A stretch of 64,000 bases of DNA from Kalmusia sp. IMI 367209 (Eukaryota > Ascomycota > Dothideomycetes > Pleosporales > Didymosphaeriaceae): positions 2,914,001 through 2,978,000 of the forward strand of contig JAPEUQ010000001.1 in NCBI GenBank assembly GCA_027946365.1, written 5' to 3'. Positions 35,785-48,845 of the stretch are shown here, piece after piece; the first letter of the stretch is position 1; the number at the start of each line of letters is the position of its first letter. The notes below the pieces were generated by a model. The model was not told the origin of the DNA and did not search any database. It was given only the letters and a program-made list of their open reading frames with translations. Position numbers and translations under genes: made by a program.

Positions 35785-36982
35785 ATGGTCGAGTTTTCGC
35801 CTACCGCGTATTCCGCCTCCTCGGCTTCCTCGGATTTTCCGCTGAAAGCGACGCCCTCTTCTCTAGCTCTAGCCCCTCACGCGCCCATCACAAGCCCAAG
35901 CCTCGCTATCTCAGCGCGTCCCTTGGATCGCTCGCCTCTGAATCTACCTCATGCTGATAAGGCGCGCAACGTGGACGCCATCGACACTCCCACCTACCCT
36001 GCGCGCGAGCATCCAGTTCTCGGAGTCACGGAACTACTGGAGCAGATCTTCTGGAACCTGGGATATAAAGACTTGCTTCTTAGAGCACAATTGACCAGCA
36101 AATTCTGGATGGAGTGCCTTGAGGGCTCGTTGAAGCTCAAGCAGAAATGCTTCCTTGTTGGAGATTTCGAGACGACGAACGAGCGCTACAGAGTTCATGA
36201 CAGTCCAGAGATGCTTTGTGAAGGGGGATCCCGTGAGCGGAATATATATGACAAAATTGAGTTCTGATTCACCACTCCAGTCAACCGAAATAGACCATAA
36301 ATCTCAATGGGTATTATCCGCCTTCTTTAATGCCACAGGTGAGAGTTCTTTGACTGTGTCGAAGGCCCAAGGAGCTTTACATGCCAATTTAATAGATATG
36401 GTCATATATCAGTCCTCTCTTGACACTCTCAAAAGATTGGTACTTGAACAGGATGAAGATAGAGCCCCTCATCAGCTATTAGAGGCCAGTTTCACCGGCT
36501 GCAGACCTGATCTCGACGACCACTTTACCACGCACAACATCTGTGAGAAGTTCGATCTAGCCTTCGAAGCAGTCGGTTATGGGGACTCCGCGGTAACACT
36601 CATCCACGACTGCTGGCGTTTGTATCTTGCCGACTTCTTCGATAAAATCCTCTTTACGCTCAAGAGCTTGCAAAGTGGTACTAAACCGGCTTCTTGGGCA
36701 TCTCACCAAATTACTTGGCCCGCAAGTACGAAAATATACATTACGGAGACGAATGTGTTAGATTCCTTCATGTGGAACGCCCGTGGGGATCGCATTCTGC
36801 AGAATCCAACTGGCGTTACCGTGCAGCAGCTGATCCTGGCCATCATCGACATTGCCCGGTCTATGTTAAAATCATACTTACGGAAAGAGTCTGTCAGAGG
36901 ATCCGCTCAATGTCAACGCGGCCTTAAAAAAGCTCTCTTCAAATCAAAGCAGGTAGACGAACTAGTTGACGCCATGTTTTAG
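35785..36982 (+). CDS. F-box-like protein with an internal frame break
   Basis: The start MVEFSPTAYSASSASSDFP leads through a Ser/Pro-rich region to VLGVTELLEQIFWNLGYKDLL and AQLTSKFWMECLEGS (residues about 75-115). This is an F-box-like alpha-helical unit of the kind widespread in fungal proteins. The frame stops at 36267. The plus-one frame overlaps it and continues as MTKLSSDSPLQSTEIDHKSQ to a stop at 36982. Removing one G from the run of five at 36223-36227 joins the two frames smoothly, giving about 398 residues. No GT..AG intron in matching phase was found. It could be a recent lesion or an assembly error. The C-terminal half has no domain I recognise. Confidence 0.55.
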
Positions 36983-37781
36983 AGCGCAATTTGGGGATGT
37001 CCTTGGTACGAACGAAGCTATGCAGAAAGCAGCGCTAAAAAAACAAATTATTACAGAGGCGTACGGTGAGACATGCAGTTTCCAGCTGATGGTCCAGGAA
37101 TATGGTGTGGTTTCACGGTTTACATCCGAATGGGTTAAGATTATGATACCCTACATTACGTGCGAATGACGCCCTTCTCGGTGGATTGAAGCATTGTGGA
37201 TGGATTTCTAAGCGTAATTAAGACTGGACTTTATGTGGAGACATCAAAAGCAATGATGCCAGCTTAAAGGCTCTTCAGGCTCACGAGCTTATTGTGAATT
37301 CTTTCATACATAGACAAAAAAAATAGCTTTCCCGACACACAATGGGTAATCTGATACATTGTATATTCAACTATTGCTTGCGGTCGTGGAAATATCTGCT
37401 CGCTCTACAAGAACCTTCAACTCGCTCCACCTTACATTCTCCTCCTTCTAAAATCTTCTCTCGAATGTGCAATGATAAGAACTTTTCCTCTTAATCAAGT
37501 TCAGATCATGTAAGGCTCACATGATCTCTAACAGCGACGACAAGTACTAGAGCAGCATAGACGAGCCTCAAGTGCAATGTGTATAGTAGCACGACAGTAA
37601 AAGCCCCTGCCGTAGCGCCTTCTAAACGACGACACGGTAGGATAAGATGCCAGTCATATTGTTGGAAGATGACATGGCAACGCCAAATATAAGTAATAGG
37701 ACTGTACATGGTCCTTGAAAAGCTTTCTACCTAAGTCCTCTTCACTTCTCCAACGCTCCTCTTGGTTCTTCGATATGCATA
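36983..37781. other. Convergent intergenic region (799 bp)
   Basis: A 67-codon frame (36966-37169) overlaps the end of the F-box gene and could be an additional out-of-frame relic (AMQKAALKKQIITEAYGE). Nothing else is recognisable. The right side is the 3' flank of the minus-strand gene ending at 37782. Confidence 0.4.
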
Positions 37782-39960
37782 TCAGTCTGGATTATCATAA
37801 ATTTGGCCCGTTTGGTCATAAGCTTCCTTCATGTCCTCAACATACGGTTTACGATAGTTCGAGGAGCGTGCGGCATCGATTGAAGCAGGATGGGCTGGTC
37901 TGTTATTCCCTTCGGCGTCGCCTTCTCTGGAGTCCGATTCGTTTTCGTCCTTTCCCCATTCAGTCACCGAATCAAGCTCCTTTGAGTCAACGGTAGATCT
38001 GCTCTCATCCTCTTCTTCGCCGCGCTCTGGGAAAAGAGAGAGAACGGATAAGGCCCCGGAAGTCCCCTCATACCTTTTATTAACACGCCCAATCGCCGAT
38101 TTCCTTGAGTTGGCATTGGTACCTTTATCTGCTTTCTTGGGCTTATCTGCTTCTCCGACAGTGCCGACCTTCCGATATCTTCGTCGGATACGCTCAATTA
38201 TCTTTCTCAACAGTGCCTCTTCTTGGTGGTCTTTCAACGCTTCGAAGATCCACGATGGTGTCCTATTGTTCTTCTTAGCCTCAGAAACCCACGAGTTTAG
38301 GTCCCCGGTCGCCAGCGTGGTTTGCTTCCGTGTCGCATTCGGGATGCTTGAGACAGTGCCCCCATCGTTTTCCCGATTGCTCGAAACGAGACGTGTAGAA
38401 ACCGACGGCTCGAGAGTCAGTGGTGGTATGACCGGAAAATGATATTCAGTTGGCTTCCTCGGCATATCAAAATCTTCCGTGCCGGTTATCAGTGAAAACA
38501 TAAGATCCGAAACAAGTGTTGCTCGTCGGTAGGGGTACCTCACTAGCCTCCCAGGTGCTTCTTCTCCGTTTAAGCTCACGAAGACCCGCCGGGATGTATG
38601 ATCGTTACGATCTTGAAGATCACCATAAGCTTCGACAACTGTATCGTCTTCGGGTGAATAGTCATCATGTGGTTGACCCTTAGCTTGACTGCATTGGTCG
38701 CAATCACACCGATCATAATCATCGGTAGATGATCCTAGTTCACTGACAACCGAATTGTCCGAATCGTACTGACGTATAAACGCCGCTGAATATGATTTAA
38801 TGTAAGTTGTTCTCAGGCCTTGCCAGTCTGGTTCGGGTGGAGCATCTGGGGGTGTTATTATGATGTCTTGAATGAGCTTGGAGGGATTGTGAACGGGAAG
38901 AAGGTCAGCTTTTTCCTTATCTGCAGAGTATCTTAGGTTTGTCGAAGCAATGTATTCTGACGCTGTGTTTAGTTGTTGAACACTTTTATTCACAGTAAAG
39001 ACTTTAGATGAGTCTTTCCCCCTCGGTGACGTATCACTATGGCTAGATGCTGGCGACATGGGTCGTGTAGTGCGATGGTCGCTGTCAGAGGGCGTATAGC
39101 TTGGAGGTGGTGTTGGGCACGGCGGAAACCTCACTGGAGTCGTTGTTCCGTTGCTGCCGCTTACGTCCGATGAGTCTGTGTCCTCAATTATGACGTTGGG
39201 AGTTTCTCCAGATACCCGGTAGATAGTATCCAGTGAATGTCCGGACCGAGCTCGTTTCATTTTAGGCTTTGGAACAAGCGTAGTACCCTCTAAATCCCTT
39301 GTTATTGATGTAGAGTGTCCTGTCTCTGCTACATATGTATTCGCGTTTCGTGGTACTCGCAATTGAGACGAGGAGACATCACGCTGTATAAGTTGTTGTC
39401 GCGAACCATCGGCCGTAGGTGCCACGCTATCAACCTTCGTTGTAGATGTTGCGCTACCCTCATGGTATTAAAGAGGAACAGACTTGTATCGTAATCGATA
39501 ACTTGCCTCGGATGCGCAAGGTACGCCTTTAGCTCGTTCGAATAGTTTGCTATATGCTCATTACGCAACCCACTAGCTCGCAGTTCCGGACGAAATGAAC
39601 GCCATACTTCTTCATTGTCGTCTTCGTGCTTTGTGAGCCGTGATTGCAAGTATCTGCACGCCAAGTAAGCCTCAGGTGTCTTCAACAGCTCCTCATGCTG
39701 AAAATTTCCATACTCAACGCTTCTGAGAGACCCGGAATCGACTCCATGTAATCAACACAATGTCATAAGGCAGTTTAATTCAACCGACTTACATTGTGCC
39801 CCTAATGTTAATTAGTAATGCCACGGAGGATTGATTTTGAAAACAGCCTACCAATGATTTGGTTATCTCCGCCGATATTCCCAGTTATGGCACTGCGGTC
39901 CCAGGTTGATGATCCATGATGAGTGGCTCGAATTCTCGTGGAGACCTTAGAATCGTCCAT
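37782..39960 (-). CDS. Hypothetical fungal protein, 677 aa
   Basis: My model has four exons (39960-39852, 39801-39793, 39741-39503, 39458-37782), all in phase. The N-terminus has a Gly/Asn-rich motif ITGNIGGDNQIIG near residues 25-37. A helical segment KTPEAYLACRYLQSRL follows near 55. The rest is long, polar and Ser/Thr/Pro-rich (PPCPTPPPSYTPSDSDHRT), with an acidic-Cys patch DRCDCDQC near 375 and a basic stretch RKIIERIRRRYRK near 550. This looks intrinsically disordered. I recognise no enzyme domain. Exon 2 is only 9 bp and its acceptors and neighbouring junctions were picked by phase, so the 5' part is provisional; the large last exon is secure. Confidence 0.55.
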
Positions 39961-42052
39961 TATACAATTGAATAGAGTGAAGCTCGAAGTTCTGGAAGCG
40001 CAGAGTTGCGCTTGAGTTGTGCTGAAAGTGAGAGGGTGCGCGGCTCAGCTTGGTAAGACAGACGTGGAGAAATTCATTGGATGTCTTCTTTGGGTACGAT
40101 TTATTATGTGCATATATGAGGACCAATAGTCGTGTTAGGCCAAGACTCCCTCGCATCACATAGCATGTGGTTGGGCCACAATGATGACGACAGGGGACAA
40201 TTGCCACGAGGCGTATGCAACTGGCCGGAAACGAATTGACCGGAAACAAGTTGACCGGAAACTTAGCCTAGTCTCGCCTCGATACTAGAGCAGTAAAAAG
40301 AAGGCAAATACCATATATGACCTAGAACTGCTCACGTGTCTTACGCAATAATTGACAGATTGGATGACGCTTCAGGTTTGGGAGACTCACTTGGCAGTCA
40401 GCTAAATGCTGTTACTGAGGAGGTGGACATCTGAGGTTGTATTGATAACTTCCAATAAATTCGACTAACGGTGCGGCTGCATTGTATTTGTTGAAGGACT
40501 CGGAGGTCATAAGACGAACACATCGGCGTTCCAACCTATGGACAAGGTCCCTGTGTAGAAGTTTTCGCCGCGATATTTATTACCAAAAACCTACGATATA
40601 TTGCGCGAATCTTGCCTGTTGGATGCGATTCGAAATTTGTTAGCTTGTTCCTATCTTCAGAAAAAAAGTTTTCCGATTGGCACGACTGTAGACGACTGTT
40701 GCACCGCTCTATTCCTGAGGCTAAATGGGTCACGGAACACTACCACTTCTGTGAATAGCTATGATGATTCTTGAATGTCTCAGGCCATGACATAATGATT
40801 TGCATTGAACGACCGACCATTTTTTTGAATCTCACTCAGCCTTAGGAGCCTCAACAAAGAAGAAAGATACGTGTGACCTAGGAAAGAGATTTGAAAGATT
40901 GATGGAGACGATCTCTACTTCTCTAAGCTATAGAAAGACAGAGATAGAGATCGCACTAGAAGACTGCTCGAGGTTGCCTGCTTCAGTAAAAATAGCCCAC
41001 CTTCTTTGCTGTGAAGAGCGTTGGACTTATTGTGCCCAAACCTCTGCTGGGCCATTAGCGTACATCGAGCCTGTTCTAATCTCTGCAAGCCATTCTGGAA
41101 TATGTGAGTTTGCGGGAAGATGGCCGACTGTTCTTGAAGTGCTGCCATCTATAGTGATAATGGTGCAATTTCTTGGAGTGTTTATTCAACTAAGTAAGGT
41201 AGCGTCCGACTTTTGGAGAGTGCTCTAACTAGTAGGTAGTAGATGATTATATGTAACCTAATAATCTATCTATATTCTATTACTTAAATTGTAGTTGGGC
41301 TCACAGTACTTTGATCTCCTATGATGTTAATCTCACTATTCATTACTCACCTATGTGACAACACCCCTTCTCTATCTCACGCCATTCAGGCCTTAGAATT
41401 AATCTTAGCCCACAGGCTTAACAAGTCTTCTCTTTCAAAGAGTAGGGCGTCTGAAAATCATACGTGAATTGGCTCGAAAGAGACAGTTCGTGGTTAAGGG
41501 TGGGGAAACAAAGTCTAAGAGACAAAAATGTCCTTGCATCCTCGGGAGGTGGTGGCGTACTGTTGGGAAAGCGGGGGCTGCTCGGTTCTAGCGTGCTGGT
41601 CCCCCTGCCAATGACACCCAAACACATCCATTCGCATCGCTGAATGGCGAACCCGAAGCTCGTATCAAAATGAACGAACCCATACAAAGCGTCCGCTCAC
41701 CGGACTTCACAGCCAAAGAGATCGGCATAGCCTGTTGTCCTTACCCCCTCATGATTTGCAAGCTTCAAGCACCTTGTCGTCTCTGCGCAAGTGTTCTACG
41801 CTTGACTTACAGATTTCTGAGACGCAAAATTATTAAGTCAAAGAGATCTTACATAGAAAAGGAAGAAAAAAATTCGATGCGCTGAAATAACTGCACCACC
41901 ATGTGCAGGGAACATGCACTTAGTATTGGACGAACCGCTTTCGCGTGCGGCTACACAGCCTCACCACGAATACTGTGTCACCATCAGCGTTCTTGTCATG
42001 TCTATTTAGGCTGCAGGAGCTGCTAGCCCACATCGCTCACGACGCAACTCTA
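39961..42052. other. No supported gene (2.1 kb)
   Basis: The left part is the upstream region of the minus-strand gene, the right part that of the membrane protein beginning at 42053. Frames of up to 109 codons (40899-41228, +) have no motif and no splice partners. From 41230 to 41400 the sequence is AT-rich. A short tandem array at 40221-40265 is listed separately. Confidence 0.45.
40221..40265. repeat. 15-bp tandem repeat, three units
   Basis: Three adjacent copies follow the pattern TTGACCGGAAACnnn, the first reading CTGGCCGGAAACGAA. The array lies about 260 bp upstream of the gene that starts at 39960 on the minus strand, so it could be a cluster of binding sites in its promoter. That role is inference. 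Confidence 0.8.
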
Positions 42053-44608
42053 ATGCATTTCTCTCGGGAAGAAGAACGTTTCATTGCTAGTGACGCTCCG
42101 GCGGACACTTCATCAGCGCAATCGGTCAAAGGTCTTCTCCAGATGAAGACCGGCATTCTGCCTTTCGGATTCTTGGCTGCTTCTATCTACGGCACAGCAT
42201 TATCGGGGCTGTTTCTAGTCATCGCAATTATTCAACCTCAATACGGTCGTCAGATATCTGAGAATGGGGCTTTCACGCCTTCCGCAGAAGTGCTTCTTAC
42301 AGCCTTCTTAGCCAAAACCATAGAAATGTCGTTCACGACCGTTCTTCTTGGTTTTCTTGGCCAATTTCTTTCTCGAGAAGCGATTTCTCAGACCGGGCTG
42401 ACACTGGGGAGCATCTCCATGCGATCCTGGATTCTGTACGTAAGATCTCATTCGGCTTACACATGTGAGGCTAATCTTCGTACCAGTCAGCCTGGAAAGT
42501 TGATGTCAGATTGGAAAACCGTTCGACTCGTAGGGTTCAAGTTTTTGGGAATATGCACTATCTTTGCGACTATCCTCACACTTGTGTATAAGACTGCTGC
42601 AAACACGTTAGGTATGCCGACATTATAGGAATACTTGGCAACCCTCTGACGTTATATAGTCCAGCCACAACTACGAGTCCCACCAGCGAAGCAGGCGACT
42701 CTGGTAGGAAACGTGAATACTGGTTTCTCAAACATGTTTGACTATCAAGATGTTTGCATGAGCCAATGGCCAGATATTTTATCCTACGATAAGTTGTTGA
42801 CCGGACCAACATGCATACAAATCAAACAGTCATCAATGTGCGGCAGCAACTTTGAGAGGTACTTTTCTAATTGGCGTTCCCTCAAACATCTCGAACACAT
42901 GAAAAAAATCCCAATAGGACTGGACAATCGCATACCTATAATTGCCATGGTAGATGATGAAACCTCGGTTCAAACCTCTTGGTTGGACAGAAACAACTCC
43001 TTCAGGCGCGATGGCGAAAATAAAAGAGTTGGTAAATATGATCCAAGACCCCAGTAGCATAATATCTTTGCTGATACATCTTAGTGGAGAATGTTACAAT
43101 TGCGATCCCGCATCCAAGTGTTCGAAATGTGATTCAAGACGAAAGAAATGGTCTACTCCAGCCCGAGGTCAGCTTTGCACCCGAGACGAAATTGCACTAA
43201 TAATTTAATAAAGGACATGGAAGCCGCTGGAACATACGAGATTACAGCCGCTGTGGCAAGTATGACCTTGAATTGCGTCTGTGTGAACACAAATCGCAAG
43301 GAGCTGTCGCCGCTGGTTTACAAGACATGGCCTAACTCTATCCCATTTAACAACACCTTCACAGCTATGGATGTTCGACCTTCGTGGCCAATGTCTGGCG
43401 CTACACATGGTAGCACACCCTACAGCAATGCAACGGTACTAGATAGCATTTTTGGGTGGGAAGATTATTCCAATGAGTGGAAAGGCGCGGATTTCAGGCA
43501 CTCAAGGCCTAGTAAGTAAAAGCTTCTCCTGTGAAACGGTAAATTAAAGCAAAGAAACAGGCTTTGTGAAGTTCCCTAAACCAGGAACTACGGTAAGTAT
43601 ATATCGCAACGGAAAAAAACAGAGCCTGTGCTCACGCTCCAGATCATGAATCACACTGCATGGACGTGGGGAAGACCTCAGATCTATGTCCTCGGACAGC
43701 CGTTAAACCCCGATTCAGGCACCAAAAGGGCTGTGGGTGCTAGTAACGAAGAAGAATACTTTCTGTGCGCATTGAAGGGGGGACTGACATCAAGATGTGC
43801 CACTCGCTACAGCATTTCTTCTAATGGTAGAATTATTGACGCTATATGCGATGACTACGCTCATGGCATGGCGTACAACCAAGTTAATCCAGGCGCTACA
43901 GAGGTCTCCGCTCTATCTGACTGGATATATGTTGGCTTTGATACATCAAATTCCCTATCGCTCAACACGGGGATCGTAGACGGCAGCAACTCTTTTCCGC
44001 GATTATTGACTGAGCTTTATCTGCGAAACGCATCACTAAACCCAATACTACCTTCGCCAGCGGAGGCGCTACTTTCTATGATGGTCTGCAGCACGCTTGA
44101 TTTAGTGGGAAACGTTTCGTTCGGTCTGCATTGGGTACGTCAATAATATGCTTTGATGCCACAGCCTACAGAGCTAACATACGTAGAATTATATCGGACC
44201 GTATCTGGAGAAGCCGATAACCGAGAATTTCAAGGCTTCAGTAAAAATTGCACAGTACATGTCTGGTGGTAATCACCCATACCAGAAGGTACATGATCCG
44301 ACTCCTCGTACTCTTGGCATGCATTAATCGTGTTTTAGGGGTTCATAGTTGTTCTTGCCTCTGTCTTTGTCATCAAATTGGCGCTACTATGCTACTTTGT
44401 GTTCTTACGACTACATCTTCTCATTGATCTTTGCGAGCCGCTTGTATTATTCTTGATTGGGCATCAGTCTATTCCCGATCGCTTGTTCGATGGAGTATCC
44501 GAGGGAGGCGTCCAAGATGCAGATCTAAAGAAGATATGGGCTGTAAGGGAGAAAGACGGACAATTAACGATAGTAAGAATGGGGGATGTGGAAGATCAAG
44601 TAGAGTAA
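42053..44608 (+). CDS. Multi-pass fungal membrane protein with large extracellular region
   Basis: Nine exons (42053-42435, 42487-42611, 42660-43031, 43085-43167, 43214-43511, 43561-43592, 43643-44134, 44187-44288, 44339-44608) give 718 residues. The start MHFSREEERF is the first ATG. Membrane segments are visible near residues 36-58 (GFLAASIYGTALSGLFLVIA), 84-110 and 150-170 (FKFLGICTIFATILTLVY). A final one lies near 630-655 (FIVVLASVFVIKLALLCYFV). Between them lies about 440 residues with N-glycosylation sequons and paired Cys. Motifs such as AISQTGLTLGSISMRSWIL and VVENVTIAIPHPSV match a fungal family of hypothetical transmembrane proteins. Function unknown. The splice model explains several short open frames in three registers that are otherwise puzzling. 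Confidence 0.8.
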
Positions 44609-46246
44609 AACCTCCAGCAGCTCGATTGCGCGAGGCTTTTAATAAACAATGTTCAAATTACTATCATGTATATCAAAATCACGGCGAAATGCTTTGTAAG
44701 AGTTTGTAGAGATTTCCCCAACACCATTTCGGCATTAAATCACTTTGTACTACCTGGACAGTCCACCTTTATCGGTGCACATGGTTTATCACCTATCATC
44801 ACCAGTTTCCTTCGTCCTCCACCTTTGCGACAGTCTCTTATTGCATATCATAACTTCGAATTCAAATGAAATGGTTCCTATCAAGGATCATTTTGGACTC
44901 ATTCAGTAAAACATAGCTTGTCGGCTCATGTCTTGTTTCCCCTCTAAAAACGCGCGGATCGCCTAAGCACACGTACTCGTTCGGAGTTCGTATCTTGGCT
45001 AGCGCGGATGCATGTCTTGACGGGCACGGTACGCCGCATTATCACCGTTCTACTTTACCTCTCTCCCTCAGGGACGTGGTAGCGGCTTGCCAACATGTGT
45101 CCACTCCCTTTCCTTGGGGTCCTCCACATCATGTTAACTGATTCCGGGGGCATTCCACTCGTTAGCGGCTTACTGTACACGTCTTATTTTGTTCATGTTC
45201 AGCCCACATTACTTGAGTAACCTAAGAGTAGTTAGAACTAGAAAAACCTAAGATCATCTTTGGATTTTATGTTAATATGATAGTAACTTATGTGTGGATC
45301 TAAAGGTAGAGCGTCTTGAACATCTTCAATAATTAGTGTAAGGAAATGGTACAAATCTCAGATGATGCCATTCTGTAACTGACTCTCGATCTCTAGGGCT
45401 GGTAACGTTTAATGATTGAAGTGAAGTTTCTGACCTAGGTAGGGGCAACCTCGGCGAAGAATACAAAGAAATTCACGTTTTTGAACGGGGAGCTATACTA
45501 AATCAGGTATGACAGCGGCTGCTCCGGGCTAGCGTCCGCAGTAGCACCGATGGATCTCCGCTGCGTGGGCTTTTCGATTTCTTTGCAACCAGCATCGCAA
45601 AGTTTAACCCGGCACATTCTCGTGAATCCTAGATTACTTTGACGTCATAGCGCTTTAGCTTGCGGCTTTTGTTCGATGTCGATGCTATCATCCTCGTGAT
45701 GTCGCGTGACGCGTACGCGCATCACCCTTCGCTCGACCTTTACGTGCATCCCTCATAGCATACTATAGCGTAAGTGTAGCGCCTGGGGTATGATATGGCT
45801 TCAAATGTACCTCTGGCTTCCAGTACCCATCATCATCCGAAGATTCCCCAATGGATCGCGCTCGGCGAGAATCTCGGAAGAAATTTGATCCTCGCAGAGC
45901 CTCAAGTGGGACGCTAGAAGCTTCTTCGCTGTTAAGCTCCACTTCCAACGCCCTCAAGTCTCGGTCCGAAGCTTATCGATCCACCGATCTTGTCTCCTTT
46001 CGGCCACTAGGGTACGAGCCTGCGACGTCCGTTCAAGATGGAGAGATCAGATTTTGCAACGCGAGCTCTGGAGACTCCACGTGAGGAGCACCATGGGGAT
46101 CTGCCAGCCTTGATCGGTCGGTGTGGGTCTCACCTTGGGGTATTATAAAAGGCGGAGTACCCACGCTCGAGACACAAGTCTTGCGCGTCCTTTCCGCTGA
46201 TCCCTCCTTCTTATCATTTGGCATTCTCTTCACGACAACTACCATC
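44609..46246. promoter_or_regulatory. Intergenic region with TATA box at 46144-46150
   Basis: TATAAAA at 46144-46150 lies about 100 bp upstream of the transporter ATG at 46247 and is a good candidate core promoter. The remaining 1.5 kb is moderately AT-rich with short overlapping frames and no recognisable gene. Confidence 0.5.
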
Positions 46247-48001
46247 ATGGACGAGAAAGACGTACGCCTGGACAGTGAGGCGACGACTCCTCGCGAGCTG
46301 TCCAAGGGCGAGATCCAGGTCGCGCCCAAGGAAGGTTATGACGCCCCCAAAGCAAAAGCGGAACAGCTTGAGAATGCGCGAGGCTGGGAATCGGACAACT
46401 TCATTCGTGATCTCGAGAGGGAGCTTGAACAGACTGGCTACAAGAAGGGATTCTTTGACATGGAATTCAAGAACACTAAGCACTTCACATGGATTCTGGT
46501 CGCATTTGCCTCTATGGGAGGTTTACTATCAGGTCTGGATCAGAGCTTGATCTCTGGCGCAAACTTGACGCTACCAAAAGACTTGGGCTTCAGCGCTCAG
46601 CAGAACTCGCTGGTGAACTCTGGAATGCCGTTAGGAGGTGAGTAAACATAAAAATCGAAAAATTGGAAGCTTCTGGCTAATCCCTGTCTAGCTGTCGCCG
46701 GTGCTTTCCTTATTTCCCCATGCAACGAATACTTCGGCCGCCGATGGGCTATCATTATTTCGTGTATCTTGTACACAGTCGGTGCTGCGCTTGAAGCCGG
46801 TGCAATGAACTATGGCATGATGGTCGCCGCCCGCGTTATTCTAGGTGCCGGTGTTGGTCTCGAGGGTGGAACCGTCCCCGTGTACGTTGCAGAGACTGTC
46901 GAGGCCCGACTTCGAGGTAACCTCGTGTCGCTCTATCAATTTATGATCGCACTCGGAGAAGTTTTGGGCTACGCTATTGCCGCCATGTTCATCACTATTA
47001 ATGGCGGTTGGCGTATCATCCTCGGCAGCTCGCTCGTCTTCAGCACCATCATGGGTATTGGCATCCTCTTCATGCCCGAGTCACCGCGCTATCTCATGCA
47101 TACGGGACAGACTCTCGAGGCCTTCAAGGTTTGGAAACGAATCCGTGGTGTCGAGACTCACGAAGCGCGCGAGGAATTCTTCGTCATGAAGGTCAGCACC
47201 GAGCAAGAACAGGCTGAAGTTGCCGCCGGACGTACCACTAGATTCCCCTGGATGGATTTCTTCACCAAGCCTCGTGCTCGTCGGGCCATCATCTATGCCA
47301 ATATCATGATCTTTTTGGGCCAGTTCACGGGAATCAACGCCATTATGTACTACATGTCGGTTCTCATGAATCAGGTTGGATTCGACACTTACGATGCTAC
47401 CTACATGTCGCTTGTTGGTGGAGGCGCTCTGCTCATCGGTACCATTCCCGCCATCTTCCTCATGGAGACCTGCGGACGACGCTTCTGGGCTATTGCCATG
47501 TTGCCAGGCTTCTTCATCGGTCTTGTCCTCGTCGGTGTGAGCTACCAACTCAACACCCTTTCCGCGCAGCTGGGCGTGTACCTAACTGGTCTTATTCTCT
47601 ACGAGCTCTTCTTCGGTTCCTATGCTGCACTTACTTGGGTTATTCCTTCCGAGGTCTACCCAACTTACCTCCGTTCGTACGGAATGACCACCTCGACCGG
47701 TTGGCTCTTCCTGTCCTCGTTCATCGTCACATACAACTTCACCGGCATGCAGAACGCTATGACGAAGACCGGTCTGTCGCTCGGCTTCTACGGCGGTATT
47801 GCCGTCCTTGGATGGTTCTACCAGATTTTCTTCATGCCTGAGACTAAGGATCTAACCCTCGAAGAGATTGATCAGCTGTTCCAGAAGCCGACCTCGCAGT
47901 TGGTCAAGGAGAATGCGAAGAGCGCAATGGGCGTCACGAATGATCTATTGCACCTCCGCTTCCACAAGGTTTTCATTCAGAACAACCGACGTGGTGAGTA
48001 G
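46247..48001 (+). CDS. MFS sugar transporter (sugar porter family)
   Basis: Two exons (46247-46637, 46692-48001) give 566 residues with about twelve membrane segments. Family signatures are EYFGRRWAIIISC in loop 2-3, ARVILGAGVGLEGGTVPVYVAE, MPESPRYLM near residue 260, GQFTGINAIMYYMSV near 340, and the C-terminal PETKDLTLEEIDQLF. An N-terminal cytosolic extension of about 80 residues has a charged sequence (RDLERELEQTGYKKG). These are the marks of fungal proton-coupled hexose/polyol importers. The substrate cannot be told from sequence alone. Confidence 0.92.
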
Positions 48002-48845
48002 GCGGTAGCTATGGAGTTAGGGGGAAGTAGCAAATATGGAGGATAATGGATCGTTAGGATATCTGGTGTGTTACACGTAGCGAATACCCTTGAACTTTAG
48101 AACGCGCTATAGACAATAGATGGAATCGAAGATGTAATTCTCAAGAATGCACTACGGGTGACGGTCTGACCAATGCGATGTTCATGATTTGCCCACTGTT
48201 ACGCTGTTTCAGAAAAGGTAGCACAAGTGGGACCCTGCTTGTTTGTGCTCTTTTGTCTTCAATCGCCTTTCGACTTTTTTCGACTTTAAAGTTGTCGGAA
48301 CGATCACCTCCGCCGATCGCACATACTACCGGTAACCCCAAAGAAGCGAACTTGCTCTGTCCACCACCGCTCGGCGCGGACCAAAACACTCGTTCCATTC
48401 GACCTCGTTCGATGCGAGTTATTTTGTGTCTTGCATTCTAAACACAAACGCATGCGCATCAAAATATAAAGCCATGCTATATTCCGTGGGACATCACCCT
48501 CGTGATCGGTGTGACATGTCGCTGTGACTGCTCACTGCGCGCCCGTTTGTTTGCCTCAGGTTCGCGTCGTACAACGTGCTTAGCGGGTACCACAGCTGCG
48601 AGCCAATATGGGCTCAGTCACCGGTTTTTAATTGTACTTCCCCTCCTCAACAATCAGAGCCCAACCTTTGCTTCCTCACGCTCGTGCTTATAACCGCCTC
48701 CATTGTGGCTACCAGTCGCTCGCTCGTACTTGTCTAAACCAGCGTTTCCGCGATAGCGGCCGTTATGAGCGAATCGTTCCGCAGATGTTGAGGAAGAGCT
48801 GTTGCAATCACCTGGGACATAGTCGACAGCAAGGACCAACTTGGG
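48002..48845. other. Intergenic region (844 bp)
   Basis: The left part is the 3' flank of the transporter gene and the right part the upstream region of the next plus-strand gene. Frames of up to 87 codons lack motifs. No element recognised. Confidence 0.5.
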
